From Pedobacter gandavensis (lineage in GTDB: Bacteria > Bacteroidota > Bacteroidia > Sphingobacteriales > Sphingobacteriaceae), in assembly GCF_014172405.1 (NCBI RefSeq), contig NZ_WNXC01000010.1:62001-126000 (forward strand): 64,000 nucleotides of DNA. Reading direction: 5' to 3'. The notes under the pieces were generated by a model. It was not told the DNA's origin and ran no database searches. It saw only the letters and a program-made list of their open reading frames with translations. A program made the position numbers and the translations under genes. Within the stretch, counting starts at the first letter, position 1. The number at the start of each line of letters is the position of its first letter. Positions 60,989 to 64,000 of the stretch are shown here, piece after piece.

Positions 60989-62119
60989 ATGAGTACACAA
61001 ACATTTGCAGAAAAGATCGCTAAAGCGCCAGATTTTCTGCCAATTAATGGAACGGATTACATAGAATTCTATGTAGGTAATGCAAAACAAGCTGCACATT
61101 ATTACAAAACAGCGTTTGGTTTCCAATCATTGGCTTATGCCGGACCGGAGACGGGTGTACGCGATCGTGCTTCCTACGTTTTAAAACAAGGAAAGATCAG
61201 ATTAGTCCTGACTACTGCTTTAAAATCAGAAAGCCCGATTGCAGAACATGTTAAAAAACATGGTGATGGCGTAAAAGTACTCGCTTTATGGGTAAATGAT
61301 GCTTACAGTGCATTTGAAGAAACTACGAAACGTGGGGCAAAACCTTATTTGGAGCCTGTTACAAAAACAGACGAGTTTGGAGAAGTAAGAATGTCTGGGA
61401 TTTATACTTATGGCGAAACCATCCACATGTTTGTGGAGCGTAAAAACTATACCGGTACTTTCATGCCTGGTTACCGCGAATGGAAAAGTGACTATGCCCC
61501 GGCAGAAACAGGCTTATTATACATTGACCATTGTGTAGGTAACGTGGGCTGGAACAGGATGAATGAGACCGTACAATGGTACGAAGACGTGATGGGATTT
61601 GTCAATATCTTATCCTTTGATGATAAACAAATCAATACAGAATACTCAGCTCTGATGAGTAAGGTAATGAGTAATGGGAATGGTTTTTCAAAATTCCCTA
61701 TCAATGAACCTGCAGAAGGAAAGAAAAAATCACAGATTGAAGAATATTTAGAATTTTATGAAGGCGAAGGGGTGCAACACATTGCGGTAGCGACAAAAGA
61801 TATTTTGTCTACTGTAAGGGAATTAAAAGCTCGAGGGGTTGAGTTTTTAAGTGCACCCCCTGATGCCTATTACAGCATGATGCCAAACCGTGTAGGTGAA
61901 ATCGACGAGGAGATTGCACAACTAAAAGAGCTTGGAATTCTGGTAGATTGCGATGAGGAAGGTTATCTATTGCAAATTTTCACGAAACCGGTAGAAGATC
62001 GTCCGACTTTATTCTTTGAAATTATTGAAAGAAAAGGTGCACAATCCTTCGGTGCCGGCAATTTCAAAGCCTTATTTGAATCCCTGGAACGTGAGCAGGA
62101 ATTGAGAGGTAACTTATAA
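60989..62119 (+). CDS. hppD: 4-hydroxyphenylpyruvate dioxygenase
   Basis: 376 residues with two vicinal oxygen chelate domains. Metal ligands are His in Y-I-D-H-C-V-G-N (near 181), His in G-V-Q-H-I-A (near 259), and Glu in F-F-E-I-I-E-R-K (near 340). Converts 4-hydroxyphenylpyruvate to homogentisate. Forms an operon with hmgA; a terminator follows. Confidence 0.93.
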   Translation: MSTQTFAEKIAKAPDFLPINGTDYIEFYVGNAKQAAHYYKTAFGFQSLAYAGPETGVRDRASYVLKQGKIRLVLTTALKSESPIAEHVKKHGDGVKVLALWVNDAYSAFEETTKRGAKPYLEPVTKTDEFGEVRMSGIYTYGETIHMFVERKNYTGTFMPGYREWKSDYAPAETGLLYIDHCVGNVGWNRMNETVQWYEDVMGFVNILSFDDKQINTEYSALMSKVMSNGNGFSKFPINEPAEGKKKSQIEEYLEFYEGEGVQHIAVATKDILSTVRELKARGVEFLSAPPDAYYSMMPNRVGEIDEEIAQLKELGILVDCDEEGYLLQIFTKPVEDRPTLFFEIIERKGAQSFGAGNFKALFESLEREQELRGNL

Positions 62120-62147
62120 AAAACTGACGCTTATTATTCATAAAACG

Positions 62148-62176
62148 AAAGCCAGTCTGGAAACAGTACTGGCTTT
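62148..62176 (+). terminator. Terminator after hppD
   Basis: 9-bp arms AAAGCCAGT / ACTGGCTTT with a T-run, 29 bases past the stop. Confidence 0.75.
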
Positions 62177-62243
62177 TTTATGTTACAGAAGATGGGATTT
62201 ACGAAAAAATAGTTAATTTCGGCCTTCTAGGCAACCTGCGGGA

Positions 62244-63164
62244 ATGGACATTAACATCATCGGAAGCATCTCATTATTTTTCACACGCTTTAGTGCGGCA
62301 TTTAAATTATTTCAAAAGAATGACCCCTTGCGTCTTGCCGGTGCCACTGCTTTTTTTGCCAACTTCGCGCTACCTCCGATCCTGATCATATTAATTCGTT
62401 TATTTGGTTTTTTTATGGATAGGAAAACCCTGGCAAACACGTTATTTGAACGTTTAGGGACGGTATTAGACGACAGCAGTACTACTCAAATCAGACAGGT
62501 CTTGCGAAATATCAGGGGTGTCGACCATCAATGGTATGCGACCGTATTGAGTTTTATCTTTTTCTTATTTGTAGCCACTACACTTTTTGCAGTAATCAAA
62601 AATTCCATGGACCAAATTTGGTCGATTGGCATTAAAGAAAAGGTAGGATTCTATTTCAAAATGAAACTCAGGGCACGTTCTTTTGTCATCATTTTACTGG
62701 CAGGACTCCTATTCTTTGTTGGGATCATGACTGATAGCATGCAGGCGATCATCGGAACTTATGTCAACAATGCTGCCCCAACTTTTGGAAGATTTTTCCT
62801 CTTAATGTTAAACCAGGTCTTGTTCATTATCATTGTAACCACCTGGTTCTCTGTCTTATTTAAATACCTGACTAATGGCCGCCCAGGCTGGAAAGCTGCC
62901 ATTCATGGAGGCATCCTGACCGGTATCTTATTTACCATTGGGAAATCTATCCTGAGGATTATGCTTCCCCTTAGTGGCATTGGAAACATTTATGGCACCT
63001 CAGGCTCTATTGTCCTGATTATGCTCTTTGTCTTCTATTCTTCCTTTATTTTTTACTTCGGTGCTTGTTATGTCAAAGTGCTGAGTGATGACAAAAATCG
63101 TCCCATACGCCCTATAAAAGGCGCATTCAACTACGAAATCAAAGAAATAATAAAAAGCGCTTAA
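62244..63164 (+). CDS. YihY/BrkB-family membrane protein
   Basis: 306 residues with six membrane segments. The A-G-A-T-A-F-F-A-N-F-A-L-P-P segment (about 32-45) and the C-terminal F-Y-S-S-F-I-F-Y-F-G-A segment (about 269-279) match the YihY/BrkB family. Role in the envelope is unsettled. No operon partner. A TAATTTCG box just upstream resembles the Bacteroidota -7 element. Confidence 0.85.
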   Translation: MDINIIGSISLFFTRFSAAFKLFQKNDPLRLAGATAFFANFALPPILIILIRLFGFFMDRKTLANTLFERLGTVLDDSSTTQIRQVLRNIRGVDHQWYATVLSFIFFLFVATTLFAVIKNSMDQIWSIGIKEKVGFYFKMKLRARSFVIILLAGLLFFVGIMTDSMQAIIGTYVNNAAPTFGRFFLLMLNQVLFIIIVTTWFSVLFKYLTNGRPGWKAAIHGGILTGILFTIGKSILRIMLPLSGIGNIYGTSGSIVLIMLFVFYSSFIFYFGACYVKVLSDDKNRPIRPIKGAFNYEIKEIIKSA

Positions 63165-63169
63165 CCAAG

Positions 63170-63454
63170 TTATACTACGGCAACTTTCTCGAATCCCTGC
63201 ATTTCAAACACGGCCAGTTTACTAAGCAGGTTATAATGAAGTGTCCCAAAAAGATTCACTATACCTTCTTTATTTCTACCTTCAATGCAGATGCTTTCTT
63301 TTAGGATGTCTTTGTGTTGCAAAATCTGGTCAGACAAAATCACCTCTTCATCCTGAATTTTAACATCATTAGCTTCAATAGAGAACTGTTTTAGCAGCTC
63401 TAGAAAGCCTTTTCCATTCAATAATAATTCTTTGATACCCATGGTTTTCCTCAT
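63170..63454 (-). CDS. Small hypothetical protein
   Basis: 94 residues (or 90 from a second ATG at residue 5). Mixed alpha/beta, acidic in the middle, with no membrane helix and no recognised family. It lies between the convergent YihY gene (6-base gap) and the barrel gene at the window end. Confidence 0.5.
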   Translation of the reverse strand: MRKTMGIKELLLNGKGFLELLKQFSIEANDVKIQDEEVILSDQILQHKDILKESICIEGRNKEGIVNLFGTLHYNLLSKLAVFEMQGFEKVAVV

Positions 63455-63493
63455 TTAGTTAGGGAGAATCATAATATCAATTTTAGCGCCAAA

Positions 63494-63525
63494 AAAAGGG
63501 CAAAACCCTAAAGCTCAGCCCTTTT
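63494..63525 (-). terminator. Terminator after the barrel gene
   Basis: Arms AAAAGGGC and GCCCTTTT around a 16-base loop; on the minus strand it is followed by T residues. It lies 25 bases past the stop of the next gene upstream on this strand. Confidence 0.7.
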
Positions 63526-63549
63526 CCACAAATGTTGAAAAATTCTATT

Positions 63550-64000
63550 TTAGAACAAACGATAAGCTAGTCCTAGCGTAAATAAACCTAGTTTCTTAGC
63601 ACCACTAAATTCATCTTTGCCAATTTTGGTCAAACCTTGTTCATATCTTAGGTCAATCCCTAATTTACTGACGTCCAGACCTGCGCCAAATTGCCATGCA
63701 AAGTTTTGATCTTTAAATTTACCTTTAAAAGCCTCAGTTGCTGCTGCTTTAATTGTCTGATCTTTACTTAAAACAAAAGATACAACCGGTCCGGTATTTA
63801 AACGAATGCCCACTCCTGCTGCGCCAATTTTTGTACCCACTAAAACCGGGATATCTAAACTGGTAAAATCTACATTAGTATCAAAACCATTTGGATCTTT
63901 TAATGAAGTGTTTTTACCTGAAATATACATCTCTGGTTGCAAGTGGATTCCTGCTGCTCCAATACGGGCCCAAACACCACCATAATATCCTGCTCTATTG
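63550..64000 (-). CDS. PorT-like outer membrane beta-barrel protein (partial)
   Basis: The frame stays open to the right edge: about 149 residues of C-terminal sequence are visible, beginning N-R-A-G-Y-Y-G-G-V-W-A-R. Alternating polar/hydrophobic strands, G-T-K-I-G-A-A-G-V-G-I-R-L and the end L-G-L-A-Y-R-L-F (terminal Phe) mark an outer-membrane barrel of the OMP_b-brl_2 (PorT/porin-like) type. Its start is outside the window. Confidence 0.78.
   Translation of the reverse strand, partial: NRAGYYGGVWARIGAAGIHLQPEMYISGKNTSLKDPNGFDTNVDFTSLDIPVLVGTKIGAAGVGIRLNTGPVVSFVLSKDQTIKAAATEAFKGKFKDQNFAWQFGAGLDVSKLGIDLRYEQGLTKIGKDEFSGAKKLGLFTLGLAYRLF

Noticed and set aside
1..64000. CRISPR arrays, insertion sequences, prophage or toxin-antitoxin genes
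   Set aside because: No spaced direct repeats, transposase, integrase or phage structural motifs were seen.

Overview
This window looks like chromosomal DNA of a Bacteroidota bacterium, most likely a Sphingobacteriaceae/Pedobacter-type organism. The basis is family content: gliding genes gldA, gldC, gldF and gldG, Bacteroidota-only families (DUF3810, DUF2520, the CcmD-like small protein), a CarboxypepD_reg-like fold fused to a TonB receptor, a PorT-like barrel, and repeated promoter-like boxes of the form TAnnTTTG. Shine-Dalgarno sequences are weak or absent, and several genes use TTG starts. I see no rRNA, tRNA, CRISPR array, insertion sequence or phage gene. Most of the window is ordinary core genome with a few accessory operons.

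Layout. 1-8.5 kb (mostly minus strand): an IscX-like gene cut by the window edge, ferredoxin, a DUF2520 protein, and cytochrome c maturation genes ccmF, ccmE, ccmD, ccmC and ccmB, interrupted by msrA and glutamate dehydrogenase. 8.6-12.5 kb: a small hypothetical, an MGMT-type DNA repair protein, a DUF421 protein, and a minus-strand operon of RhlE-type helicase, membrane protein, gldC, membrane protein. 12.6-19.9 kb (plus): M1 peptidase, dihydroorotase, a DUF3810 protein, HscA and a phospholipase C/nuclease-like protein. 19.9-26.9 kb (minus): DedA protein, dnaN, gldG, gldF, a barrel protein, gldA and a glycerophosphodiesterase. glyS follows on plus.

28.5-39.8 kb is one long minus-strand block. 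Read 5' to 3' it is AraC-type regulator, porin, dicarboxylate transporter, sdhC, sdhA, sdhB, TolC, HlyD and two ABC-2 permeases with no ATPase. Many junctions overlap or are only a few bases apart, so it may be a single operon joining dicarboxylate uptake and succinate/fumarate metabolism to an efflux system. 40.2-46.2 kb is a divergent acid-resistance-like locus: a CDF transporter plus DcaP-like porin on minus, and adiC plus adiA (arginine/agmatine antiporter and arginine decarboxylase) on plus. A clear 7-8-7 palindrome lies between them. 46.5-49.8 kb holds a TonB-dependent siderophore receptor with two copies of a 15-bp motif around its promoter, and a CAP-domain protein. 50.1-54.2 kb holds an FMN glutamate-synthase-like protein, an LTA-synthase-like protein and a GtrA protein.

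54.3-62.1 kb is an aromatic amino acid catabolic region: phenylalanine hydroxylase with a long C-terminal extension, an abutting SDR, an NlpC/P60 peptidase, a flavin reductase-like protein, a fumarylacetoacetate hydrolase, homogentisate dioxygenase and 4-hydroxyphenylpyruvate dioxygenase. These cover most of the route from phenylalanine to fumarate and acetoacetate. The window ends with a YihY protein, a small hypothetical and a PorT-like barrel cut by the edge.

The items I rate most worth following are the sdh/efflux block, the adi divergon and the response-regulator-like pocket in its AdiA, the PAH extension plus SDR, and the structured intergenic DNA at 24.3-24.5 kb and 49.86-50.06 kb. I do not see a convincing wholly new system. 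All family assignments are from reading sequence only; no database search was run.
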